A DNA stretch of 64,000 bases from Brassica napus. Its lineage: Eukaryota; Streptophyta; Magnoliopsida; Brassicales; Brassicaceae. Location of the stretch: positions 36,231,608 through 36,295,607 of the forward strand of contig NC_063452.1 in assembly GCF_020379485.1 (NCBI RefSeq), in the 5' to 3' direction. The notes beneath the pieces were generated by a model. The model did not search any database. It was not told the origin of the DNA and saw only the letters and a program-made list of their open reading frames with translations. Made by a program: the position numbers and the translations under genes. How positions within the stretch are numbered: position 1 is the first letter of the stretch; each line of letters opens with the position of its first letter. This document shows positions 46,308-56,876 of the stretch, piece by piece.

Positions 46308-46389
46308 CGGAATAGCCGTAGACTCGATCGCACCTTTTTTGCCAGTAAAATTCTCTGTTACTTTCTTTTCATATAGTGCAACACAGAGC

Positions 46390-47110
46390 CATGGGTTAAG
46401 TCTTATCTAAGGCTATGATGCAGTTATATTACTGCAAGTTGGTTACTTGAAAGCTGAAACAATGCTTCAAACTGCCGATGAACAAGTCATGACCTTAAAG
46501 AAGCATAGTACTTTTCTGGCTCTGTTAGCAGCAAAAAAAAATCAATATGCAGAGTCAGTTAGCAGAAACAATCATCTCTTACGCTTGATTCGTGCTCAGG
46601 TCTGTAAGTTTGCTTCGTTTACTGAATTTTATTTTTTCTCAGGATCCTTCTAAGCATGTTTTTCATCTTGCGACAGATAAACTAAAATTTGGAACAATGA
46701 CCATGTGGTTCATCCTTAACCCACCTGGAAAGGCAACCATACCTGTGGCAAACGTGAATTCTTTAATGCAACATATGAGACTCAATTCAACTTTGGCAAT
46801 GAGATCAGTGCTGGTTAGTGGTTCCTCTACATATAAGATGCTCAAATAATAGTTTTTTACTTACACTTTCATCATAGACGCCTACTCAAACATGACACAT
46901 TATTCACCACAGGTTGTGTTACACTGATGGTCATTGCTCCTCAAGTTCTTTGATGTATGGAGGTGTTCAGAAAATATAAACAGTAACGGTGCCAGAGCTT
47001 GATTCGTCACCACAGGTCAATACCGTACTAGCTTCTTATTTTTAAGCAGGACCCAAGTGTGGAGGATCCGTTGCGATCTCCCACAATGTCTCCCGCATCT
47101 CCGCTCTCCC
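46390..47110 (+). pseudogene. Unrecognised captured gene exons
   Basis: Plus-strand exon-like segments with good splice borders. One reads YLKAETMLQTADEQVMTLKK to LLAAKKNQYAESVSRNN and ends at LIRAQ|GT (about 46600). The next, after TTTCTCAG, reads DPSKHVFHLATDKLKFG, MTMWFILNPPGKATIPVANV and ends MRSVL|GT (about 46813). A further GC-richer stretch near 47050-47110 reads DPSVEDPLRSPTMSPASPLSQQ. An earlier stop (46409) shows decay. Coding-like composition and GT-AG borders suggest a host gene captured by the Helitron. I do not recognise the family. Confidence 0.45.
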
Positions 47111-48815
47111 AACAGTGCTGTCAGAGCCTAAACTTTTCAGTTGCAGCTGTCTAAATTCAAATTCTCTTCCAACCATCAGACATTCACTATCTCCGCTCTT
47201 CGATCGCAACTGATATAGACACAGTAGTAGCTATCTAACATTGGGATAGACGTAAGTCCATCGTTATCAGAACGCGTTCTCATCTATAATCATCTGACAT
47301 ATTAAATGGTGTGTTGATAGGGAGGCAATCACAACCCTGCCGATGATATACCAGGAGCTACATGTGTTTTCTGCAACAGTTCTGAGGGAATGAAGCTCAC
47401 TGGTAGCTACTGGCCTTGCTCATGAAACACATCAACTCGCAAGTCAAAATGACTTAAACTTCTCAAGTTTCAGATATTACGACCCTATTTACTAGCAAAT
47501 CATGATATCACCTACTATGTTTTCAAATTATGCGCACAATAAATTCGTACTTTGCACTTATCCAAAACTTTTTGATTTGCTTATTTGCTACTTTTGGTCA
47601 ACTTATTAACAGAAAACAACAATGTCCTACAAACTTAATGAAAGGATGATGTTTTCTCTATCCAAGTCACCGTATGGTCCGAGAAGAGACGAAAAAAACA
47701 CAGTAGTAGCTATCTAAAATCCAACCAGAAATTTACATTGGAAGTCCATGCAAATGTACGCACTCATCTTATATACACGATAGGTTCGTTCTTTACATAT
47801 TTCCATCCTAACCAACTTCACAATGTTACTAACAGAGAGTCTACATTCTAACATTTCCTATAGATAAAAGCAAAAGACTTTTAGGCAAGTGCATGCTATT
47901 CAGAGAAAAACATATTTTACTTCCCTCTAAGGCATTTTTTGAGAATTCACTGAATGAACAATAATTTCCATTGTTTAATTATTCGTAAGAATATAAATCA
48001 ACAATAACATTTTTTAGCAGCGGCAGTGAATTATCTCTAACATTACAATTCTAGAAAAAAAAAACAATTAGGAATCTAGGAAGCCAAAATATGAAAAGAT
48101 ATATCATAGTAAAACATAACTCATAATGTGAAAGTGAACTTACCATTAATCATAAAATAAACAAAAATGCAAATATATCTGAATTAAGCAACACAAAATA
48201 ATAGAATGGAAAATAACATGTCACTATACTAAACATAAATAGATATGTCTAAAGTTCACAATCACGTGTACTCCCCAAACCTTCCATTTCACACTTGGCT
48301 CATGTTTTCATATTTGAAACTATATTTTCAATTGTCGGGGTACTAATTTGACATCCAGTCAATGAATTTGTGAAACGGCACATTGCCTTACTCCTAACAT
48401 TGTTGAAGCCATAACAGTAAATCTAAATTACATTGATTTTGTAAATCCAGCATCATAACGTCTCAAGTCGTCATTCAGTTTATGTTACTGATATTCTCCT
48501 TTACGTTCCACAAACCAATATTTCTACTATGAGAAAAAAGAAGCAAACAAACTGATTATAATAATAACTAAAATAAACTAAACATAAATTACTTTTAATT
48601 TAACATTTTAATGGATAAATGCCAAATGTAGTAAACGATTGTGATTCATTTGTATTAGCAACCTGAACACATCACTATGGGAATGAAATAATTAAAAATA
48701 AATCGTGAAACATATGTTTAACAAAAAATATTACAAATCACACCAATATAAATATAAATTTCAACCATTATATTTCACTAAACTAAACATGGAATAACAG
48801 AATAAAACATACGAA
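47111..48815. other. Non-coding 3' part of Helitron-like unit
   Basis: No gene supported; AT-rich toward the terminal hairpin. Confidence 0.4.
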
Positions 48816-48844
48816 TCCGGCGCTACGCGCCGGAATACCACTAG
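48816..48844 (+). other. Helitron 3' hairpin and CTAG
   Basis: A perfect 8-bp stem with a 3-base loop, seven bases, then CTAG. This is a strong Helitron right-end signal. Confidence 0.8.
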
Positions 48845-48976
48845 CTATATTAATATCTCTTTTTTAATATCAAGATTATTAATGATTGAAAAATGTAATG
48901 TGACCAACTCTAGTAGATAGTCCATTTAAAAAAAAAAGAATCACACATGAAAGAGAAGTCATGACTCCTTTTTTAA

Positions 48977-48979
<3 letters not shown>

Positions 48980-49016
<37 letters not shown>
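48980..49016. repeat. (AT)n microsatellite
   Basis: About 18 uninterrupted AT units. Confidence 0.9.
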
Positions 49017-49018
<2 letters not shown>

Positions 49019-50025
49019 TTGCTCACAATGGAAGGAAGATGAATTGACTATCACTTTGTGCCTAAGTTATATCTTTATTGTAAATTGCAAACTATTATGG
49101 TAATGAAAATATCAAATATATCAATATAATATTTAAATTATCCCGATATTAGATAGCTGGATAAAGTTGTAGAGATTTTTATATATGACTAGTTGGGATA
49201 CAAAATGAGCTAGCAATGCATAAAATCAGGCACTAGTTGACGATAGGGGAATCGATTATTGTCTTATTGATGTACGTAAAATATAATTGGTATATGACTT
49301 TTTCATAAATATTGATTTGAATATGTGTACTTGTTAATAGATAACACATGGAATACAAATTTTGAAACAACTTTGTCCACTATAATGGTGACTTTTTTGT
49401 TTGATAACCCGGAAATACCTGATCGATCGGGGCCTAACCGACTAATTTTTTTAGGAGCTTATCTACTAGCTTCAGACATATCTTGTTGCTTGTAATAGAA
49501 ATTAGGTGTGTCAATTAGCCACAAAAAAGTAAATTTGAATTTGATAGGTTTCTAACCGAGATTATTAACACATTTCCAAGTTCGTCGTACTACTAGACTA
49601 TGCTTGCGTAGTTTAACGGTGATTTCCTCATAACTAAATTCTAATATATACATGCACAAAAGCGAAGCTAATTATTCAGCCACAATACTCCACATGCGCT
49701 TGGTTTTTCTCCCCAAAACTTTTGTTCGTCCTCGCAGCTCGTGAGATTCCATCGGTCGAATTTCAGTATCTGTATATATATTGTTGTTTATTAAAAGAGA
49801 AATATACATATTTGTCTCCTTTCATATTCACTTACCGTTACCTTTGTTCTTTAAAAAAAAAAGATAAAGTGGCAACAGGCCTGCACTTATTTTATGCAGT
49901 TAGACGTAGCGGGCACAGTGCCATAGCATTCTGTCTAAGAACGTTTAGGTTTTGTTGTTATACCAAAAATAATTTATTTAGTTTTACCAAAAAAATACAT
50001 TTAGGTTAATTAGTAGTATAATTCA
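49017..50025. other. Spacer, no gene seen
   Basis: AT-rich; no supported coding or RNA feature. Confidence 0.4.
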
Positions 50026-52680
50026 CACTACAAGAATTTTTTTTTTTTTTACGAGGACCGTGTTCCTTGTTAATTCATCGTAATTGGGCTATTACGACGA
50101 ATTAATGAGAAAGCACGTTTCTTTGTTAAACGTCCGTTATAACGGAAGTTTCGTCGTAAATGCCTCGTAACATTTACGAGGAAGAACATTCTTCGTAACA
50201 CGGAAGGACGATTTCGTCGTAATAGCGTCGTTACATTTCGTTGTATAGTACTCGTTAAATTTCGATGTAACCTCCATGTAATATTTACGAGGACTTAACA
50301 TGTCCTGCGATGTAAAGAACTCGTAAAATTTGCGAGGATTTTACGAGTCATTCCTTGTAAATTTCATGTAAAGTTTACAATGAATTACATTGTTTCCCAT
50401 ATATAAAAAATAATTATTCTTTAAAATATTATGAAATATTCAAAATTTAAAATATCTTAATTATAAAAACGCAATATGAAAAAAAAAATTTAAAAAACTA
50501 GATAAATGTCATAAAATAATATTTAAATTTATAATACAAAACGAAAGAAATTAAAAAAGCTACGGGAGCACATTCTCGAAGTTGTTGGCAGTGGCGCTCA
50601 GTTCTGGAGACTCTCGATTGTTTGATTCGGGATCCCGTTGTTGCATCCTGAGAGCCGCACGTCTGTCCTCCAACGCTCCTGCAAAGTCAGGTTACCCACC
50701 GCCATCACGTCCAGCAGATCCTTCAGGGAGTCCAAACGATCCTGTTGGGACTCCATTCGAGCCTGCATCCGAGAAATCTCCTGGTCCCGTCTCGAAGAGT
50801 ATGACAAAGTCGCCCTTGCAACTTCGTTAACATAGCCTATTCCCACCGTCCATCTCTTCTTTCTAGGAGCCACCTTTAAAAGCTAACATATTAATATAGT
50901 TAATTGTATTAAAATAGTTAAATTAATTTAAATAAAATTTTAAATTTTTACCTCTTCGAAAATCCTGTCGATCTTTTCTGTTCTCAATTTGACGGGTAAT
51001 CCATTGGGAGACTGCTGGGTTAGTTGCATCTCCCGCTCTTCAACCCGAGCATCCACATCGTTGAAGAGTTTCTCGGATGCAGGATCGACAAAAATCCCGT
51101 CTGATGTGGCGTGAGTCATCTTGAATAAACCAGACAGAGATGGTAAGACTCTCCGTCTTCTCAAGCTAGACACATAAAGAATACATAAAATTAAATATTA
51201 AAATTAAAAATAATTAATAAATATAAATTTAAAAGAATAAAAGTAAATATTACAACTAAAACTTACATCTTCTAGAAGGATCCCGACATAGGCTTTTTGT
51301 CCGGTTCTATGAACCATGGGAAAGTGACCATCTTTATCCTTCGTTCTTCGGGAAGCGGACCAGAAGTTGGCCTTACGGATCGAGGAGGGTAGCTTCCAAT
51401 AGGCGATGAGGCCATCCCATGTGTCCTTCGTGATCTCGGTGGGCTTTCCTTCGTAACCGTAGTACTCCATCTTGTCCTTCCAATCCGAGACGATGTTGCA
51501 AAGGAAGGTCTTTGCTTTCGAAACAAATTCCCTCTTCACCCTCTCTGTGATTCCTAAGGACCAGTGACACCATTGCTGAAACAAACAAAATTTTGAAAAA
51601 AATTAAATAATAAATTAATTATTAAAAATGAAAATTTATAATTAAAAAAATTACCGCAAAACATTTAAACCACGTCGTCTTAACGTGATATGGAGTCATG
51701 GTCCAGTTCAGATAGGGCCATCGAAATATTCCTTGATCGTCTCCGAAACGCTCCGGCCTACACGGTTGTTGGCCCCAAACCTGAAAATAGAACCAATTTG
51801 TTAGAAATTAAAAAAATTTCAATTTTAAAATAAAAAAAATTAGTAACTTACTAATAAGTACCCGGCGGTTTACCGGGGTCCAGAATTTCCAAATCGTCTC
51901 GTCCAGGCTGGCAAGCAGATCCTCCACCGTATATCTCGCGTATGGTGCAGACGGAGGCACACACAAATCTGGATGAACTGCACGTGTTGGGACAGGCTGA
52001 GGTGCAGCAGGTGGAGCTGCTGGAGGAGGAGACATCTTAGAGGGCATTTGAGGTGGAGGAGGAGGGCTCTAAGGAACTCTCTGAGATGTCTGAGAGTCAG
52101 GAATTGCGCGGAAGATGAAGGGCTGGAAGAAGATGGCCCGGCACCATCGCCAAACATCTGGGAATAAGTAAGTGGTCAGTGCTTCCTGTGAGCCATCTAA
52201 ATAATAATAAAAATATCAGAATAAATTTAATTGAAAACCGAAACATAATCTTTAAATATTGTTCTCTTACCTAAACTAACTACCTAAACTAATTACCTAT
52301 AAACTAATCACCTAACTAAACTAGTCTTAAAAAAAAAATTAGAGAGACAGAGAATACCTTAGTAAGGAGAGAGAGAGGAGATTGTGAGAAGTGAACGAGG
52401 CTCGCCTTGTTCTGGCGTAGTGTATATATAAGAATGATGGCGCCTCGTAAATTCGTCGTAATGTTACAACGAAGTTACCACGCCGTGTTTTTAATGTTAC
52501 GACGAATTTACCACGCCCGCGTTTTTAACGTTACGAGCCGGCGTTACATTAAGACGAAGTTACGAGCTCACGTGTTTTGACAGATTACAACAAATTTACG
52601 TGGATCGATGTTTTACGACGAAGTTACCACACCCGTATCTTTTTACGACGACTTTACTAGGAAATATATGAAACCCCTAA
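50026..52680 (-). mobile_element. CACTA (En/Spm) remnant with one visible terminus
   Basis: CACTACAAGAA (50026-50036) is a CACTA terminal repeat. It is followed by subterminal repeats built on TTACGACGA / CTCGTAA variants (50050-50390); similar repeats recur at 52430-52660. A Transposase_24 pseudogene lies between. The opposite terminus (TTCTTGTAGTG) is not found near 52680, so that end is deleted or replaced. No TNP2-like transposase is recognisable within. Confidence 0.75.
50598..52157 (-). pseudogene. Transposase_24 (Ptta/En/Spm) gene remnant
   Basis: A minus-strand multi-exon gene of the plant Ptta/En/Spm Transposase_24 family, the accessory DNA-binding-type protein of CACTA elements. 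A Pro/Ser-rich start at 52157 (FGDGAGPSSSSPSSSAQF) shifts frame into PSAPYARYTVEDLLASLDE. Next come a segment near 51660-51780 (FDGPYLNWTMTPYHVKTTWF), then the core exon 51204-51584 (WKDKMEYYGYEGKPTEITKD, FWSASRRTKDKDGHFPMVHR, TGQKAYVGI). Later exons read HATSDGIFVDPASEKLFNDV (50940-51173) and a coiled-coil region ending LTLQERWRTDVRLSGCNN (50598-50873). Most introns keep plausible borders. The frameshift in the first exon makes function doubtful. Confidence 0.8.
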
Positions 52681-52888
52681 AATCAAATCTCTAAACCCCA
52701 AAGTTACATATCTATAACATCATCATCTCCTTTACACCTTCATCCTCTATATCAAATATCTTAAACCCTTAATTCCAAATTTATTTTTTAAAACCCAAAA
52801 GAATAAGTATTATATAAAACAACATTTGTTACACATACATTAAGTCTATTAGTTAACTGATAAAAAAACATTTGTCACATATATTACA

Positions 52889-53057
52889 TCATTTTGATTC
52901 GTTTGAGTTCTCATCAATATCAGTACAATGATCATCGTCGCTTCCATTAAACTCGTCTTCACGTGCTTCGTCTGTAACATCTTGGGGGAAGATCTTCATA
53001 CTGACGGTTATCCGGGATGATTTGAAGGATTTCATCAGTTTGTTAATATCAGCCAAA
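52889..53057 (-). other. Acidic C-terminal ORF remnant, family unknown
   Basis: A minus frame reads ADINKLMKSFKSSRITVSMK, then an acidic tail (DEFNGSDDDHCTDIDENSNE) and a stop at 52889. Its N-terminal side is cut by the Helitron start at 53058. It could be the tail of a CACTA-type or other transposon protein; I cannot place it. Confidence 0.35.
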
Positions 53058-53784
53058 TCTATATTATAATGAGGCAGTTGCCTCATTCTTGTGCCGCCAC
53101 GTCAGCGGTCAGTGGGTCCCACTTTTAAAAAGTGTGAAAAAAGTGTCAAGCTTGTGGCTCGAACCCGAGTTATTGAGATATAAACACCAACATTTATACC
53201 ACTAAACTAAAGGATACTTTGTACATTGATGACCGAAACTTCTATATTATAATGAGGCAGTTGCCTCATTCATGTGCCGCCACGTTAGCAGTCTGTGGGT
53301 CCCACTTTTAAAAAATGTGAAAAAGTGTCAAGCCTGTGGCTTGAACCCGAGTTATTGAGATATAAACACCAACATTTATTCCACTAAACTAAAGGATACT
53401 TTGTACGTTGATGACCGAAACTATATTATAATGAGGCAGTTGCCTCATACCTGTGCTGCCACGTCAGCGGTCTGTGGGTCCCACTTTTAAAAAGTGTGAA
53501 AAAGTGTCAAGCCTGTGGCTCGAACCTGAGTTATTAAGATATAAACACCAACATTTATCCCACTAAACTAAAGGATACTTTGTACATTGATGACCAAAAC
53601 TTCTATATTATAATGAGGCAGTTGCCTCATTCCTGTGCCGCCACATCAGCGGTCTGTGGGTCCCACTTTTAAAAAGTGTGAAAAAAATGTCAAGCCTGTG
53701 GCTCGAACCCGAGTTATTGAGATATAAACACCAACATTTATACCAGTAAACTAAAGGATACTTTGTACATTGATGACCAAAACT
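53058..53784 (+). repeat. Four tandem ~181-bp repeats of a Helitron left end
   Basis: Units start at about 53058, 53241, 53420 and 53602. Each opens (TC)TATATTATAATGAGG and contains ATGAGGCAGTTGCCTCAT, an 8-bp inverted repeat around GT, kept intact in all four. Each continues with CCACGTCAGCGGTC (variable), GGGTCCCACTTTTAAAAA and CACCAACATTTAT and ends TTGATGACC(A/G)AAACT. Differences are scattered single bases. Confidence 0.95.
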
Positions 53785-54235
53785 AATATATATTTATGAT
53801 ATGAGAGTTTACTCTGTCCTTAAGGTGTATACGTATGCATTTTATAAAGACTGTGGGGTCCATGATTCTCGGTTTGGTTTAGTAATTCTGTTCTCGCGTT
53901 TGGTTTTTAAATTATATGGTATGATTTGAGTTTTCCCGTTCAATTAATGTTTTATTATGTTATTAAACACAGCGTTTTGTCGATTAGGGTTTTTTTAATT
54001 GTTCTTCGTCTCTTTACCTTTGCCGTCTCCATTCAGTTTCTCTGCAAACACCAAACATTAATCTTCCCTATTGTTCAACATATGTCTCTTGATTTACCAA
54101 TTAATGTTTTCGTCAATTAATTCAGAAGTGATGTCGACCTCTCCGTTTCCTTCACGCCAAACCTATAAATTATAGATGAAACTTCAGAACCTCTGTTAGT
54201 TAATCTTCTTTATCAAGCGTTCATTGTTGCTCGAC

Positions 54236-54302
54236 TTCCCCCGTTTTTGGAACTCGAAAAACATCAAGAAGCATGATGAATTCATGGGAACCACTCTACT
54301 CA
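54236..54302 (+). pseudogene. Possible DUF223/RPA-like exon
   Basis: A short exon reads RFWNSKNIKKHDEFMGTTLL and ends at a GTATTG donor. It resembles the RFWEARN...GELMGVDMLL block of DUF223 OB-fold proteins, which other Helitrons here carry. Too short to be certain. Confidence 0.45.
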
Positions 54303-54368
54303 GGTATTGTATCGACAAAAAATTAAGAGATTATTTACTTTCATTTTTTTGGATGCTATATGTTTCAG

Positions 54369-54675
54369 ATTGTCCCTCATCACACTGCAGGGAATTATAT
54401 GAAGTCAAAGAAGGCAAATAAGAAGTTTGATTTCAAGGTGTTCACCGAGACCGGTCCAAAAACAAGTCTGATTATGGATGGTACACAACAAAGTAAGCGT
54501 ACAAGTCTGATTTCTTTTTATGCATTAGAATTTCAAGAAGAAAACATCAAAAAGAAACATAAGAATTTTATCTGATTAATTTTCTATATTATAGGTTCAA
54601 GATAGATGACAGTGACCTTAAGAATAAAGGAGGCAAGCCTACTGTTAGAGTTTCTAACGTTGGCCACGCATTGTA
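54369..54675 (+). pseudogene. Captured beta-galactosidase exons, left of copia insertion
   Basis: Two exons of a plant beta-galactosidase (BGAL, glycosyl hydrolase 35) gene, which hydrolyses terminal galactose in cell walls. Exon 54369-54492 reads IVPHHTAGNYMKSKKANKK, FDFKVFTET, then after a deletion-type frameshift KNKSDYGWYTT to a GTAAGC donor. The next exon from 54595 reads FKIDDSDLKNKGGKPTVRVS, NVGHAL and is broken at 54675 by the copia LTR. It resumes at 62303. The catalytic domain is absent: only a C-terminal region between the catalytic and lectin-like parts is captured. Confidence 0.75.
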
Positions 54676-55249
54676 TGATTTTAGAGAATAGAGTATGTAT
54701 TGAGAGAATAATGGTAGATTAGAGAAGATTAATGGGAGATTTGTAGAGAGATTAGGTAGTAATCATGTTTAAGAGTATTTAAGAATCATCATGAACAAGA
54801 GAGAGAGTCTAGAGAGATAATCTCAAACTTCTTAATTATTAATCTGATAAGAGTTTACAATATATATGAGGAGGCAACACTAGGATGAGGGTTTCATAAA
54901 GAGGCACTATTACAAGAGATAAGGTTTGGTTTAATTCAAACCATCCAATGAGCTTCTTCCTTGTGCATAAAGCTCCTTTTGCTTTATCCAGCTCTTCTCC
55001 AGCCTGTCACATGCGCCTCCTCTTCCCTTGCAACGGTCTGATGCCTTAGCAAAGGGAATAGGACTTTTCTTCTTCATCCAAAGTTACCCGCGTAACTAGT
55101 ATAACTAGTATACTAGGATAACTAGGGTAACTTTGGTTTAACCTTTGGAAGTTACTCGGGTAACTAGTATTACTACGGCATGTACGGCCTCTTCATCATA
55201 CTCAACTCCTCATGTCTTTCTCTTCCCATATATTGATCTCATCACAACA
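54676..55249 (-). repeat. 3' LTR of copia B
   Basis: 574 bp, matched by 61729-62302 with scattered substitutions. It carries an unusual cluster of GTAACTAG(T/G) repeats (about 55085-55170) such as CCGCGTAACTAGTATAACTA, then GTATACTAGG. Confidence 0.95.
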
Positions 55250-55393
55250 CTCCCCCTCAAGCTTAGCTTTGTGAAAGTCTAAGCTTGGATAGCCATGAGA
55301 TCTTTCTCACTAAAAACCTCATCAAGGAAAACCCATTGGGACAAAACCTTGATGAGGGAAAAAGAGTAAAGACCTCATGACTTAGGAGATCAG

Positions 55394-56875
55394 TGAAACA
55401 CCCCAACCCGGAAATCTTGAAAAAGACTTGAAAAATTCTAAGTAAAAATTCAGGAAATTTTCCAAGAATAAACTCAAACAAAACTCCAACTTTATTAATA
55501 AATCCGAGAAAATAATGTAGAGTAATAGTATATGATTCATAAAACACCCAATAGAAATCCCAAGTTTATAAGAAAATAAAACCCGCCCCGATGGTCTTCA
55601 TTGTCCCGCGCTCCGGCCCAATCAACTACTCGTCACCTGCATCACAAAAGGAGGCATGAGCATACAAAAGTACTCAGTGAGGACGCTCAATACCGCCCAC
55701 TATAGCCCAATAAGAATACTAAATCAAACTAACACCCTAGCATCCGGTTCTATCATTCTAACGTAACTAGTTAAATCCTTTTTATTTCTTAACATTTCTT
55801 AACCTTTCGACCCGAAGGCCCATAATCCTGCGGCCGAAGCCAAACCTGCGGCCGAAGCCAAACCTACGGCCGAAGCCAAACCTGTGGCCGTAGCCAAACC
55901 TGCGACCCGTCGGTCCATTACATTTCCTGAATCATTTTTCCTTAACCTTTTTCCTTAACCTTTTCCTTACATTAACTCAATTCATTTATTCTTTCCTTAA
56001 ACACATTATACCTTCCTGACCTAGGTTCTCAAGATCAAACATTCATTTCTTAAGAACACGATGAATAAACTTTCCATAAACAGTTTCTATCATACATTTC
56101 CCTATGAACATGATGAACGAACTTTCCATAAACAATTTTTATCCAAGCATAAACACAATCATATCGAATCAAAACAGGACAAATAGTTCTTATTGGACTA
56201 TCACGAATCACGTCCTCACCTTAGCTGAATCTCTAGGATTCGAAGACTCTGAACTTCCTAGCGTTTCTGACGAAGAACTCCTTAGCTCCTCCTCGTTTGA
56301 TCCCTCTTCTCAATCTTCTCTCTCTACCAACCCGTTCTTGCTCTGATTTCTCTCTAAATATGTTTTTCTTGGTTGTGTCCTAGAAATGAGAGTTCAAGGA
56401 GTCCTTTTATAGGATTTCTCAAGCTTTCTCACCAAGTCGGGCACTTAATGCCAGTTTCCTTATTTGGCTTGGTCAAAGATCACCATCAATGACTTGACTT
56501 GATATCTTTGATTCTTTCCTTAGCTGACTCCCGCAGATCCGACCTTCCTTTGGTATTATCCCGCAATGATGGCTAGTCAAACTTTCCTTACTTGGAACCC
56601 ACATTGCCCAACAGCCGAACATTCCTTAATTGGTCTTGATCTCGCTTCATGTATGTTCTGATCGTTCCATGATCAGTTTATCATCGCTCCGCTAGTTCCA
56701 AATTTATTCCATGAGCTCACTTAAGATCTGACACTTAGTTAAAATACATCTTCATACCCAATCTTCACGATTACAAGTGTATCTACACTTAGAAAAATAC
56801 TCTCCTTGTAGACAAAAAACTTCTCACGGTTTATTTCCTTCAAATTTAAAAATACTCCGGGAGCGGGTCGTTATA
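55394..56875. repeat. Solo LTR inserted in copia B
   Basis: A 1482-bp insertion flanked by an exact 5-bp duplication ATCAG (55389-55393 and 56876-56880). Its ends are TGAAACACCCCAACCCGG and GAGCGGGTCGTTATA; TGTAACGACCC on the other strand would be the usual start, so the terminal TA is likely a mutated CA. No coding region. The ends suggest a Ty3/gypsy-type LTR, orientation not proven. Confidence 0.8.
55827..55913. repeat. 18-bp minisatellite in solo LTR
   Basis: CCTGCGGCCGAAGCCAAA is repeated about four and a half times with few changes. Confidence 0.9.
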
Positions 56876-56876
56876 A

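Larger units (their letters stand above)
41131..46343 (-). mobile_element. Full-length LINE (L1-type non-LTR retrotransposon)
   Basis: A minus-strand LINE of about 5.2 kb with ORF1 and ORF2 in the usual order, a short 5' leader and a 3' A-rich tail seen as AT-repeats and T8 at 41131-41147 on the plus strand. AGTAAAAT occurs at both edges (41123-41130 and 46344-46351), a plausible target duplication. ORF1 is intact and ORF2 almost so, making this the best-preserved element in the window and a recent arrival in the Helitron. Confidence 0.85.
39613..48844 (+). mobile_element. Helitron-like unit carrying a DUF223 start, an unknown gene and a LINE
   Basis: The right end is clear: an 8-bp stem TCCGGCGC/GCGCCGGA with loop TAC (48816-48834), then ATACCA and CTAG (48841-48844); the next base is C rather than T. 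The left end is proposed near 39613 because AATATACTCAATGGAGAG, then TTTGTCCACGTCAG resembles the start regions of the Helitrons at 24339 and 53058, although the initial TC is not preserved. Inside are DUF223/RPA-like exons, unrecognised spliced exons (46390-47110) and a full-length minus-strand LINE. With the LINE (~5.2 kb) removed the unit would be about 4 kb. Confidence 0.55.

Noticed and set aside
53058..53784. Regular repeats as a CRISPR-like or centromeric satellite array
   Set aside because: Only four units, with no unique spacers, and each begins with a Helitron-type terminus in a plant genome.
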